Positions 12,115 through 37,484 of a stretch of 64,000 bases of DNA are shown piece by piece (within the stretch, counting starts at the first letter, position 1; every line of letters starts with the position of its first letter). The translations under genes and the position numbers were made by a program. The notes below the pieces were generated by a model, which was not told the DNA's origin, did not search any database, and saw only the letters and a program-made list of their open reading frames with translations. The stretch is from Axinella damicornis (taxonomy: Eukaryota > Porifera > Demospongiae > Axinellida > Axinellidae): assembly GCA_963931865.1 (NCBI GenBank), contig OZ007518.1, forward strand, positions 62,001-126,000, given 5' to 3'.

Positions 12115-15100
12115 TCACTTCCTCTTGGCAGCACTGTGCTGCTCCTTGTTCCACTGATCCTGGAACGCCCTTACAAACGGAAACCAGTGGCCAAAGAAAT
12201 GGGCAGGGGTCACCTCCTCCTGCCCCGCCCCCGGACGCACACAATAGTACTGCACCACAGAGGAGAAGGTCGAGAGGGAGTGGTCAAGATCACGGCAGGA
12301 GGACGTCAACTGTGAGTCACCTGAGGAGGAGGGTGTTAGCCTTTCAACCAATGGTCGTCTCAATGCCATGCAATTGACAGCAGTTTAACCCAAATGTGAT
12401 TACTTCAGGATATTTGAGTTTATCTCTCCAATGAGGATGGTTACATCGAAGGTCAATGTGTGTGCTCTCACCACATAAAAAGATGCTACAGCTTTACAGC
12501 CCCCAATCCCAGTATGATTGGACAAACATCATTATGCCGTGAAGCACAGAAAAAAAAACACACATGCGAGAGGAAGCATTGTATGATAGGGTGTTCACTA
12601 CTGTGCAATTCTTGCCCCCATAAACACACCTACTCCTGCAACTTGTCCATGCAACTTGGACACACCCACTCCTGCAACTTGTCCATGCAACTTGGCCACA
12701 CCTACTCCATGCAGCCATACAACATGTAGTACCTTGTTCCAGAAACTCTTCCATTCGGCCCTTGAATGGCTGCAGCATGTCAGCAGGTGAGGTCTGCACC
12801 ACAGTCTGCACGCGCTTCTTGCACACTGGGGAAGGTAGCAGCACACATGTAGTGACTTAGTTCCAAGATTAGTGGCATCTACTAGCTCACAGCCCGGCTC
12901 TATACATCCCACATCTGCACCTTCCAGATCTCTGGTGAGTTGCACCAGATCAGCCCGCAGGTCCTCAAAGCGGACATGAGAGGCTCCCAGGAGGTCCGTG
13001 GGGTCGGGCAGAGGGAAGGAGGAGGCCAGAGTACCTGCACACTGGTCAGTGGACGGGGACAACTGATGACAGCAGTTCAGTCCTAGTGCAGAGTCTGCAC
13101 TAATCAGTACAGTGGTGACTAAATGGCAGGTACAAACTACAGGTACAGCAACCAAGGAGGAACAACTTTCAGGCAAGATCAAGTTTCTCCCACACTATTA
13201 TCCAACATGACCCATTACGGTGAAGCCACCACACACCTGGTCTATGTGGGAGACGTAGTAGCGCACCACGTACTGTAGCAGGGAGCAGGAGGCGTCTGAG
13301 GTCCTCACGTCCGCCAGCTTCCCCAGGATTTCAATGTCAAAGCCGTCCGCCTGCCCCCTGGCTCGGTTGCCAGTGTTCATGATGTTACCCAGAGCCAACA
13401 CCAGAGACAAGACATCACATACCCCAGCAGAGCCCGACAGTGACTGGAGAGGAGGGGAAGAAGGACAGAGAGGGAGGGGGGGGGGGGGGAGGGGGGGGGG
13501 AGAGGAGGGAAGGAAGAGAAGGCGTTGGGTTGGTAGCATCACTTACAAGACCTTCCAACCGGACCTTCTGTTGACCAGCGCCAGAAGTTAAGACAAAGTG
13601 GATGAACATGCCCTAATCATACAGCTCACAGTGCATGTCCCAACCTTGCAAGCCTTTGTGATGGTCTCCACCTTGGAGGCTAGTGAAGCTAACCCCTCAC
13701 TGAAGGAGGTTTGGAATAGAAAGCACCATACCCTCTCCTGGAACTGCACGATGCACGACAGCTCGTGCAGGAACCTGCACACGCGGGTGAAGGGATATAA
13801 AGGTGCTACACACACGTAAGAGTTTGAAATGCTCACATTTCTGGTTTGTCGAGTGCAGTGTCGGGACTAGTCTTCAGGTGACCGGAAATAGTCTCCAGTT
13901 CCTCTGGAGTGGCTTGCTGAGAGCGTTTGTGTATGGCATGTGTGCATACATGCATGAGCGTGTGTTATGTGAGCATGTATGCCTGTACATGTATGCTTCT
14001 CAACAGATGTCGCCTCACATTGTCCCAGAGTGCCTGCAGGCTCTCCATGTCCACAGTACTGCAGTCCAGCTGGTGAACGGCGTGACGGACGTCAGCCATT
14101 TCCAGGTGGAGACTGCGCATGAGGATACCAACTGCCTGGGAACGCTTCTGGTCCAACATGCTCACCGGCCGACGGACATGTGACTTGGCTGCAAATGACT
14201 CGGCCAATGCCTTCTGTCGAACAACTGCTCCACTCTTCTTTGCGAACAGCTTCTCAAAGTCAGCCATGTCTTTCAGCTTCGGTTCACACACATGGGACCA
14301 CACCACGTCCCTGTGTCCCAGTTCAACACCACTGTATTGTATCCGCTTCCAGAAGAGTGGCTTCATAGCTGTGCGAGGCTGGTAGCGGTCAACATGGGGC
14401 CTAGGAACGATGCCATCAGTGGAAACAGGCGGAGGAGGAGGGATGCCATTAGCAAGGAGAGGAGGTGGAGGAGGGATACTGTTAGGAGGTGGTGGTGGAG
14501 GGATCCCGTCAGGAGGTGGTGGAGGCAGAGGGATGCTGTTAGGAGGAGGAGGTGGTGGTGGAGGGATCCTGTTATGAGGTGGAGGAGGTGGAGGGATGCT
14601 GTTAGGAGGAAGAGGTGGAGGAGGCAGAGAGATGCTGTTAGGAAGAGGATGAGGTGGTGGAGGAGGGACACCGTTAGGTGGTGGGACGCTGTTAGGAGGA
14701 GGAGGTGGAGGCAGAGGGATAATGTTAAGAGGTGGAGAGGGTGGTGGAGGAGGGACGCCATTAGGAGGTGGTGGAGCAGGGATGCCGTTAGGAGGTAGAG
14801 GGATGCTGTTGGGAGGAGGTGGTGGTGGAGGGATGCCGTTAGGTAGTGGGATGTTGATGGGAGGAGGTGGTGGTGGAGGGGTGCTGTTAGGAGGTAGAGG
14901 GATGCTGTTGGGAGGAGGTGGAGGGGTGCTGTCAGGAGGTAGGGGAGGGGCATTGTGTGGAAAGAGGGAGGGTGGAGGTGGAGGTGGAGGGGGAGGTAAC
15001 GTAAGAGGAGAAAGGGGTGACAAAGGTGGAGGAAGGCGGGGAGGAGGGGGTCGAGGGGCCGAAGGAGCAGACAGGGGAGGGGCGGGAGGCAGGTAATGAC

Positions 15101-18100
15101 TTGCAGTCTGTTCAGATCTGTTGATGCTTGAAGGCATGCTCCTAGCTCCCCCCAGTGGACCAGTGGAAGAATTGCTCAATGTACACGTTCTGTGTCTGCT
15201 TCTGTCTTCCGCCTTGAGTTCAGCGATCTCCTGTCTGCTTCTGTCTTCCGCCTTGAGTTCAGCAATCTCCTGTCTGCTTCTGTCTTCCGCCTTGAGTTCA
15301 GCAATCTCCTGTCTGCTTCTGTCTTCTGCCTTGAGTTCAGCAATCTCCTGTCTGCTTCTGTCTTCCACCTTGAGTTCAGCGATCTCCTGTCTGCTTCTGT
15401 CTTCCGCCTTGAGTTCAGCAATCTCCTTCTGTAGTTGCCATATGCGTTCCTCCATGTGACCAGCCTCCCTCCGGTGTGCCTCCCTCATCGCCCCTACCAC
15501 CTCCACATGACGTACCTCCAGCAACTCAACTGCCTGGCAATGCTGCCGATCAGTCTGAAGACAGAGAGGGAGACAACCCAACCGATTGTTGGAGCCACAT
15601 ACCAATGCACAACCTACTGCTCCAGGCTACCTCTACCACACATTTCTGAGGCTAACAATAGTCGTGACGCACGAGTTACCAAATGTTTAGTTGTCCACTG
15701 AGTACATGTAACATTAGCACTGACCACACACCTGTTGCAGCAGTTGTGTGTGCTCCAGTTCTGTGTACTTCAGCTTGCAACCAGGGTCACATGATCCCTT
15801 AGTCTCATCCTGTGATCCTTCAGCCACGTCACATGACTGGTGAGGCCACACCTCCTTTACATCCAGTCGACCAAGTTCCTTCAACTGCTGCTTTGAGGCA
15901 CCTGTAAGAGCAGCCATCAGGATGGTTACCGTCAGCTTGCAAACAGAGGAGTACAGATCACCTCACCTGTCCACCCGTGTCGAGCAGTGCCACAGAATGC
16001 TTCACCCTCAGTTCCACAACCGATCTTCTGGAGCACACCGAGCCTCAGCAACCCTTCACACACACCCCTCCCCTGCTCCTCCCTCACACCTCCCACCCTC
16101 ACCACCCACTGTACGAGGTCTGCCCCCACGAACACACCCTCCCACTTCACACAACTCTCAGCTGGTACTCCGTACCCAGCCCACACCATCAGGGGATCCT
16201 GCATACGTGTGTGGGTGTGAATGTGTGCAGGCATAATTAGTGTAGAATGCAGGGACTAACAGCACCTGACAAAACAGGCAGACACTGCTGATCTGACCCA
16301 GACATTTCATAAGGTACAATACTCAGTACGAATCCTCATATGGAATTCCAAAGTGGACAAAATTGTGTCGCAGAAATAAACATCGTGCTGTGTTAAAAAT
16401 GCACAAAAACACTATGCTATGGTGCAAAATGCAGAGAAGTCATGCTCAAAATGCAGAGACGTCATGCTCAAAACACAGAGAAGTCATGCTCAAAATGCAG
16501 AGACGTCATGCTCAAAACGCAGAGAAGTCATGCTCAAAATGCAGAGACGTCATGCTCAAAACGCAGAGAAGTCATGCTCAAAATGCAGAGAAGTCATGCT
16601 CAAAACGCAGAGAAGTCATGCTCAAAATGCAGAGACGTCATGCTCAAAACGCAGAGAAGTCATGCTCAAAATGCAGAGAAGTCATGCTCAAAACGCAGAG
16701 AAGTCATGCTCAAAATGCAGAGACGTCATGCTCAAAACGCAGAGAAGTCATGCGCAAAATGCAGAAACGTCATGCTCAAAACGCAGAGAAACGTCATGCT
16801 CAAAATGCAAAACGCAAAATAACGCACAATTATGTATTTACGGTACAGTACGTGTTCTATTTAATTCCCACTCTAGCTGAAGTTAGTGTGTCGGAACTAC
16901 GTGAAGGTACTCGCGATCTGGATTCGTTCTGGCCCACGGTTATGAGCATCTGTGCGCAGCTCGAGCGCCACTACAACACGGACGACTTGTCTTTAGCTGA
17001 GCAGCTGATCCTGAGAGCAGAGGAATGCACTAGTGTCCTCAGGGCCATCTACGGAAGGGTTTGTGAGGTGCTCAGAGTCCACTCAGTATAGTGCTGACAA
17101 TAGTTTTGCAGCTCTCCAATGACGAACAAGACGTCGTGAAGGATTGCACTACCTGGCAGCACCTCACAAACCCTTCCGTAGGGGGTGTCTCTATTCACTG
17201 GACTGGACTACTGGACTCACCCAAAATTCTGTGAAATGCCTTTTCCAGCCCTTTTGAACGTAGGACAGAAGCTAAAGATACTTATTCATTCACTAAAGTT
17301 GATTGCTCGGCCTGTTGTAGCGTCTTTAGTGACTTTCCTCGAGTGAGCAGAGGTCAAAGGTCACGTGCATATTTAATGAACTTCAATAATGAGCTTCAGT
17401 CATCGCTGTAGATGAGACAGGAATATTATTTCTGTATCCTATGCTTCACCAAAGGGCTGGAGTTTGGTTTCTGCACTAAATAAATGCTCTTCTAATCTTT
17501 CCATTGAAGCTCATTAAATATGCACGTGACCTTTGACCTCTGCTTACTCGAGGGAAGTCACGAAAGACGCTACAACAAGCCGAGCAATCAACTTTAGTGA
17601 ATGAATAAGTATTTTTAGCTTCTGTCCTACGTTGAAAAGAGCTGGAAAAGGCATTTCACAGAATTTTGGGTGAGTCCAGTAGTCCAGTCCAGTGAATAGA
17701 GACACTCTTCCGTAGGCCCCTGAGGACACTAGTGCATTCCTCTGCTCTCAGGATCAGCTGCTCAGCTAAAGACAAGTCGTCCGTGTTGTAGTGGCGCTCA
17801 GCTGCGCACAGATGCTCATAACTGTGGGCCAGAACGAATCCAGATCGCGAGTACCTTCACGTACATGACGTAGTTCCGACATACTAACTTCAGCTAGAGT
17901 GGGAATTAAATAGAACACGTGCTGTACCGTAAATACATAATGTGCGTTATTTTGCGTTTGCATTTTGAGCATGATGTTTCTCTGCGTTTTGAGCATGACG
18001 TTTCTGCATTTTGCGCATGACTTCTCTGCGTTTTGAGCATGACTTCTCTGCATTTTGAGCATGACTTCTCTGCGTTTTGAGCATGACGTCTCTGCATTTT

Positions 18101-20038
18101 GAGCATGACTTCTGTGCATTTTGAGCATGACTTCTCTGCGTTTTGAGCATGACTTCTCTGCGTTTTGAGCATGACTTCTCTGCATTTTGAGCATGACTTC
18201 TCTGCGTTTTGAGCATGACGTCTCTGCATTTTGAGCATGACTTCTCTGCATTTTGAGCATGACGTCTCTGCGTTTTGAGCATGACTTCTCTGCATTTTGA
18301 GCATGACTTCTCTGCGTTTTGAGCATGACTTCTCTGCATTTTGAGCATGACTTTTCTACGTTTTGCACCATAGCATAGTGTTTTTGTGCATTTTTAACAC
18401 AGCACGATGTTTATTTCTGCGACACAATTTTGTCCACTTTGGAATTCCATAATCCTCATGCCTCATTTGTCTTGTACATCGAGATTTCACAGTCTACGTG
18501 AGAGTGAATGATGAATGGCCATTGTCCACCTGAAGAAATTCTAATACAGGGGAGACTCCATTCTCAGTCTAATACTTGGTGAAACTATACATATCAGTGG
18601 GCGGAGTCCGCATAATTAGCACAGCAACCACTAGCTCGATCTGTTGATACCAAGTGTTCAATATGCAGCTATCACTCTGACCTTCAGCAAGTGTTCAATA
18701 TGCAGCTATCACTCTGACCTTCTTCGAGTTTGTGTCAGTGCTGGTGGTAGTGTCGATGTCCATGTCCAGGGGTTCAACACTCCGGTCCGCAGGCAGCATT
18801 GCCCTTGGCCCCTCCCCCTCTCCTTCCTCTACTGGAGTGATGATCTTCTGCTGTGAAGCACGCTTGAGGGACGCGATGATCTCACGCAGCTTGCCCTTGG
18901 GAGTTGGAGTTACAGGCCTGCAGTACAAATCACCTGAATTTGTTTGAGTACATACCATACATGCAGCTGCAGTCACTCCTTATTAGGAGCCATATGCTTA
19001 TCTCCACAGGAAGGAAATGTGTGCCTACCAGCAAGATGCAAATTACATCCCTAGAATAGGAAGTAGGCTTCATTTCACTTTTTCCACTCCATAGGATCAA
19101 TAATAGAAGAGTTTCTGGAAGAAGACTTCAGAAAGAGTAGCTGAGACAAGAGTTGAACATGCGAATATGTACCTAATAACGAGTGTCTACTGTAGTTTTG
19201 TAACAGAGAGAGAGAGCTGAATCCACTGGCAAACGTTTACTTGAAGACTACGTCCATGTGCAGCTAGGTGAAGCTAACAGCAGCAGACAGGCAAGAGGGA
19301 CTTGAGAAGCACGGCCATTACATCCAGTGCCACGACGGAGAGAACCACACAGTTAGTGTTGTGTGCCACATCAAGGCGATGACCACTAGCCTGCAAAGTG
19401 ACACACCCCCTCAATTGCCACCATGAGAATTGCAATAAAACCTGACAGCATGCTGGTGAGCCACCTCATTAAATTTCAGCAAGTGGCACGTTAATTTTGA
19501 GATGGTACTGTACAGACAGTACCTGAATGGCTGTTTCCGCTGCATGTCGTTGCATTTTCTCTCCCCATCCTGCACTCTCCCCGCCTCCTGGCAGCACGCC
19601 AACACCGTACACTCCAGACTACCCTGCAGTACAAACGGCATAACCTTTGCACTGGGAAGAAAATTATTCCACTCACCAGTTTGGAAAGCAAGGTAATATA
19701 ATCGTCCCGCAGTTCCCCCCCGCAGCCTTCCTCCTCTGCAAGCCGCCAGAGCTGCTCCACGCCCTCCCACATCTCCCGCACAGCACAGTCCTGCATGCAG
19801 CGAGTAATAACTGTCAACAAGTGTTCTGCATGCAAGACTACACTGATACTTCACGTACGCAGCTAGTACGCATGCGCCACAGGTCCCACACAAGACTCAC
19901 CACTGGCACTGAAGCCAACAACGCTCTGAGCGTGTCTGCAGGCCCCCCGCTCACCACCGTCCAGCAGGTGTAGTCTTCGCCATCCTCCCACCAGCACTCT
20001 TCAGATAGAATCTGCTGCAGGACCTCCTCCGTAGACAT
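12115..20038 (-). CDS. Formin with apparent DEP domain, coiled coil, FH1 and FH2
   Basis: Fourteen exons, all in phase, 1122 residues: 19901-20038, 19677-19790, 19523-19623, 18719-18917, 15967-16198, 15732-15901, 14019-15554, 13837-13916, 13645-13774, 13549-13569 (a 21-nt microexon), 13237-13443, 12921-13062, 12733-12825, 12115-12320. Exons 1-4 encode an unrecognised helical region. Exon 5 resembles a DEP domain (VFVGADLVQWVV, then a helix ending LRLGVLQK). Exon 7 encodes a coiled coil with a 13-residue repeat (EIAELKAEDRSRQ), a long FH1 poly-proline region that would bind profilin-actin, and the FH2 start (KPLFWKRI). The FH2 continues through LALGNIMNTGN and ends in EQHSAAKRK. It should nucleate and elongate actin filaments. 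No GTPase-binding/DID region was recognised. The join of exons 1-4 to exon 5 crosses a 2.5 kb intron and rests on phase only. Confidence 0.85.
15192..15430 (-). repeat. 39-bp coding minisatellite in the formin coiled coil
   Basis: Six in-frame 39-bp units encode a 13-residue repeat (EIAELKAEDRSRQ, one unit with V for A). The strand opposite is also open. It sits between the DEP-like region and FH1, and copy number is likely polymorphic. Confidence 0.95.
16430..16812. repeat. 22-bp minisatellite, left arm of foldback
   Basis: Tandem 22-bp units alternating AAAATGCAGAGAAGTCATGC and AAAACGCAGAGACGTCATGC type. The unit has no stop in any frame, so all three frames are open with a 22-residue period. 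These are artefactual ORFs. Confidence 0.95.
16875..17062 (+). pseudogene. Captured exon-like fragment in left arm of foldback
   Basis: After a CTCTAG acceptor, an open segment reads like real protein (SELREGTRDLDSFWP, then LSLAEQLILRAEECTSVLRA). It is helical and faintly like the C-terminal part of an FH2 domain; I cannot confirm that. The right-arm copy (about 17725-17895, - strand) has small indels that break the frame. It is probably a host exon captured by the element. Confidence 0.5.
17955..18362. repeat. 22-bp minisatellite, right arm of foldback
   Basis: Inverted copy of the left-arm array, similar copy number. The order of the variant units differs from the left arm, so the two arrays have diverged since the element formed. 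Confidence 0.95.
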
Positions 20039-20134
20039 GTCACTGCAACTCGTCAGATATAAGTTTTCGCGGATTTTTGCGCCGGGTCGTCAAATTACGT
20101 ACTTGTATACAGGGGCTACCCCTTTTCCGTTAAT

Positions 20135-20225
20135 AATTAAGATACGCACAACCCCAATATAGCATAATGGCGTAACTAGTAATTAAGATACGCACAACCC
20201 CAATAGCATAATGGCGTAACTTATG
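20135..20225. repeat. 43-45 bp direct duplication
   Basis: TAATTAAGATACGCACAACC followed by CCAATATAGCATAATGGCG occurs twice in tandem in the 615-bp space between the formin start and the NEK2 stop. Confidence 0.85.
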
Positions 20226-20445
20226 AATAGTAATTTGGGATCCTGGTTGGTGATACAGATAGGTCTGCAAGTTGGATATGTACACATACACACATACAGT
20301 CATGCAGTTGTACGGTAGTGAGTACTGCATGGCTAGCCAGGCTGACGTCTGGGTCTGTTCTTGTGGCCTGCAGAATAGGAGGTTTAAGCGATCCAACAGG
20401 AGTTCGAGTGGGGAGATAGCCACATGATCAGATAGTAGTGTAGTT

Positions 20446-20553
20446 ACCATGGTGATGCTCTGCTGCTGGAACATGCAAGTTACCATGGTGATGCTCTGCT
20501 GCTGGAACATGCAAGTTACCATGGTGATGCTCTGCTGCTGGAACATGCAAGTT
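20446..20553. repeat. 36-bp tandem repeat, 3 copies
   Basis: Units of TACCATGGTGATGCTCTGCT plus GCTGGAACATGCAAGT downstream of NEK2. Confidence 0.9.
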
Positions 20554-20653
20554 GTGGTCCACAGGCTCCAGTGGTAGTCTGGGCAGGTAATGGCTGCATG
20601 TGTTTGAAGTGGGAGCACGTTGGATCGAGGTATGTGTAACCAAATATAGTCCA

Positions 20654-22263
20654 TTACCCCTTCTCCAAAAGTCTTAGTCGAGCCTCCCGTTCCTGAACTG
20701 TTTTTTCACGAGCTGTACAAAATACGTTAAGACACTAACGGTATTACAGGACTCCAACAATGCCATCATGATGTGAAGAGCAGCTCCTCTCACCTGCTAC
20801 CCGCCTCTCCCTCTCCAACACTGCCTTCTCCCTCTCCCTCACTCCCTCCTCCCTCTTCCGCACCTCTGCCTCCCAGCGCAACAGCTCAGGGGATGCCCCT
20901 CCATCCTCCTTTGGATCATCCTCTGTCCCACCACTGGACACATGTGGGGAGACCCGCAGCAGAAGGGCAGGGATGTCTGGGCGCTTCTCCGGCTGGAGTT
21001 GAAGTGTGTGTATGTGTGTGTGTGTGCACTGGTGAATATTACGTGTTGGAGTACTGTATGAATACTCAACTCAACTACGTATACAGGGTCTGACAAGACA
21101 TGTCCTTGAGGGATCACAGTATCCAGTCATGTGCATGAGCTAGTCATGTCACTGCATGTACACCATCAGACACAGAACTGTAGCCTCGTTCCCAGGCCAT
21201 TCCCACCGCTAGTAGTCGCTCATAGTCAACTGAATTATCTTCCCACTAGAAGGGTTTGAGCAGCTCAGTGTTGATCACATGCTGTTCTCTGACCTGTGGT
21301 TGCAGCAGTGACGCAATAGTGGCGTGTAGCTCTGCCGAGTACTGCTGCGGGAGACGTCTGAACCGCCCCTCCCTCACTCGCACACACAACACCTGCTGGT
21401 CGGGGGCAGGAAACGGAGGGGCCAGCGCACACACCTCATACATCAGACAGCCAAGGGACCACAAGTCTGACCGCTCATCGTACGCTTGCTCTCTCAGTTG
21501 CTCCTAGGATGGAGAGGGAGGGAAGTAGACCACCTACAATCCTTGTGTATCGATCTCTCAACAGCAGAGCATTGAGGATTGTGATTCATATGGATCATGG
21601 AATAGTGTGTTGTACATGTACAACTCTACCTGAATGGTCTCAATAATTATGAATGCTAGAGGGACATGTAATACGGTGTTCCAACAAATGTTTTACCAAG
21701 ACTGAAGTTGAACGAGGGACTTACGGGGGACATGTAGTACGGTGTTCCAACAAATGTTTTAGCAAGACTGAAGTTGTGGTGGAGGATTCTAGCCAGGCCA
21801 AAGTCTCCCAGCTTCACTTTGTTACTGCCGTCAAGAAATACGTTAGCTGGTTTCAGATCACGATGAAGAACCTTGGGACAGAGAGACGGAGAGAGAAAGG
21901 AGGGGGAAGGAGGGAATCCAGTGTGGTGTAAGTAGTTGGATAGCTTTAGTACAAGATCATCAGTGCACATGTGCACTGGGTGACTCCCGGCCACTGGGCA
22001 AGATATCCAGCAAGTGCTGCTGAACACCACACTACTCAGTACGGTTTCAGGTATTATTACACTAGGTCTCCTGGCCACTGGGCAAGACGTTGACTTCCAG
22101 CAGTAGCTGGTACGTGGAACACACGCATACAAACTGCTAGTACCTTGTGCACGCCGGTCCTCTTCTTGTGGCACTCTTCTAGAGCCAGTAGCAGCTGGTG
22201 AAACACTTGCCATACAAACTGCTCCTCCAGATAGCGCCTGCAATGTGTGTGTATGTGTGTGTG

Positions 22264-22340
<77 letters not shown>

Positions 22341-23297
22341 GACGTGTGTGTGTGTGTGTGTGGGTGTGTGTGTTGACGTGTGTGTCAATGTGTGAAACCT
22401 ACTCACCTTGGTCAGGCTCGATAAAGCTGGGAAGGAGCCGGAACAACCACATATCCCCTCCAGGGAACGCACAATACTACACTCCCCCCACCTCTCTGAA
22501 TCAGAAATAATTTGTTCCCAATAGGGAAGGGGTACTAGTAGCCTCGTTCCCAGAGGCACGAGACTAGGGTCATACAAAAGGTAGTCTATAAGAGTACTTC
22601 CCCAATGTAACCAGGGCTGCAACGCAAGAACACGCAGCGCAGTAACTACAAGCACCACAGGACCAAAGTTAAAGAAGAGAGTACAACTGATTCTACACTC
22701 AATACTGCAGTCACCCACCTCTCTGTCCTGCATCTGGCTATGATGGCGGCCAAGTCCCCACCCTGGCAGTGCTCCATGATAATGTAGAGAGTGGCCTCCG
22801 TACGAGCAATGATGCGGTCATGATAGCGCACAATGTGAGGGTGGCGGAGCTCCCTCAAGAGATTCACCTCTTGGACTAGCAGTTGCTTCTCCTTCTCTGA
22901 CATGCCTCCATAGTCTATCTCCTTCCATACAAACACCTGTATGCAGGAGGTGTACATAGGGAGGTATCGTTGAGGCTGAGTATCACCAGAATTGATTTGG
23001 CTGGATATAATACTACTACACGCATTAGGTAAATTCTTACAGTAGTACAGTGGTCTACATTACTCGTATTTACAGCAACCAACAAGTTATGGAAGCCCTA
23101 TCTCAAGAAGCACCCACAGGAACATATGAGGAAATAGTCTCGTTCCCAGTAGAGCCCCCTAGCCCTGGGAACGAGACTACAAAGGAAAGTACCTTTCCAT
23201 CTGCTTTCCGGCGAACTTTCCGACATGTTCCAAAGCTCCCCGTTCCTATCGTCTGCAGCACCTCAAAATCTTCTAGCTTGGCTATCGTTTTCGGCAT
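20654..23297 (-). CDS. NEK2: NIMA-related kinase 2 (NEK2)
   Basis: Seven exons: 23193-23297, 22719-22936, 22144-22237, 21725-21871, 21294-21503, 20794-20992, 20654-20712; 343 residues. The kinase domain starts DFEVLQTIGTGSFG and includes the catalytic lysine (VFVWKEIDYGG), LHRDLKPANVFLDG, DFGLAR, and the activation segment KTFVGTPYYMSPEQ. It closes with PEKRPDIPALL. A short charged coiled-coil tail rich in E and R follows (REREKAVLERERRVA). The order and motifs match NEK2, the centrosome-disjunction kinase. The tail is about 100 residues shorter than human NEK2 (445 aa), and the vertebrate C-terminal regulatory motifs were not seen. The start codon lies 182 bp from the divergent LRPPRC start. 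Confidence 0.95.
21653..21724 (-). pseudogene. Tandem duplicate of the NEK2 exon 4 3' end
   Basis: About 68 bp just beyond the exon 4 donor repeat the activation-segment codons (KTFVGTPYYMS) with two or three base changes. The copy ends in a stop and lacks a donor of its own matching the original, so it is probably non-functional. Confidence 0.8.
22245..22400. repeat. (GT)n microsatellite
   Basis: About 150 bp of mostly GT dinucleotides in NEK2 intron 2, adjacent to the exon 3 acceptor. Confidence 0.95.
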
Positions 23298-23479
23298 GCT
23301 TTCACGAAAAATTATCTACTAATCAATCTACTTGAGTCAAATTTTTGAATAAGTTTACCCGCCAATGTTTTTTTTAAACTGACCAATCAAATTTACGTAG
23401 CGTTCACCGACCACGTGGTTGCTTATTTTTTTTGGAGGGATCTGTTGTTCGGCTGCTACAGTGAACTATTCCTTCTGCG
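23298..23479. promoter_or_regulatory. Bidirectional promoter, NEK2 / LRPPRC
   Basis: 182 bp between divergent ATGs. It contains a GACCAATCAAA element (inverted CCAAT context) near 23380 and AT-rich stretches. No other element is assigned. Divergent use is inferred from the spacing. Confidence 0.6.
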
Positions 23480-37033
<13,554 letters not shown>

Positions 37034-37484
37034 CAAGTGTGGTTGAAATGACTAAGTCAGCATTGGGCTATATATGTGCCATGTGGTGTCATTGCTTCCT
37101 GTACATTATTACATAATGAATATCATAGCACTGCCACTTTCTGTCAAGCATGTCTTTGCCCCCTGCATAATATTAGTGGCTCAGCATACAGCGTGCAGTG
37201 TACCTATAGTATGGCGGCCCATATACTGTGGATCCTACAGTGTGGCAGACACTACATGCATGTACTTACACGTACACTGGGTTTAGGTTTGCCTTGCTCT
37301 GGGTAAACCATCATGAAATAGTTTGCTGAAATTAATCCGCACGTGCTCTCAAATGCAACACTGACTTTCGCAATACGGTAGCGCGTAGCGTATAGTAAGC
37401 TGGGTGAGCCCCGCCCACTGACGTGTTTGAATCGATCGGGTGATCACATTTTTCTCCCGCGGCTGCTCTCTTCCTTTTACTCCG
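37034..37484. other. LRPPRC / EBP-like intergenic region
   Basis: 450 bp with no gene-like frame. Head-to-tail arrangement; it should hold the LRPPRC 3' UTR and the EBP-like promoter. A GCGTAGCGTATAG stretch and a CCCCGCCCA box lie at 37380-37420. Confidence 0.5.

Larger units (their letters stand above)
16340..18450. mobile_element. 2.1-kb foldback transposon with 9-bp target duplication
   Basis: The element begins ATGGAATTCCAAAGTGGAC and ends with the inverse (GTCCACTTTGGAATTCCAT). It is flanked by a direct AATCCTCAT at 16331-16339 and 18451-18459. Almost the whole length folds back on itself: each arm holds an outer unique part, a 22-bp minisatellite (CAGAGAAGTCATGCTCAAAA plus TG, ~17 copies), an exon-like segment, and an inner part. 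The central loop is about 17390-17505. The left arm has an extra nested hairpin (17052-17181). It lies in the formin intron between exons 4 and 5. No transposase is seen, so it is non-autonomous. The 9-bp duplication is typical of Mutator-like or foldback elements. Confidence 0.9.

Noticed and set aside
14292..15096. Plus-strand ORFs rich in Gly or Arg/Trp opposite the formin FH1
   Set aside because: Shadows of the poly-proline coding sequence on the minus strand, which has clear FH1/FH2 flanks.
16363..18371. Long ORFs on both strands with repeated HAQNAEK / MLKTQR text
   Set aside because: They are translations of a 22-bp tandem repeat with no stop in any frame, inside a transposon; not genes.
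20130..20654. 174-codon minus-strand ORF after the NEK2 stop
   Set aside because: Runs through a 36-bp tandem repeat and a duplicated AT-rich segment; no domain and no splice link to NEK2, whose frame ends at 20654.
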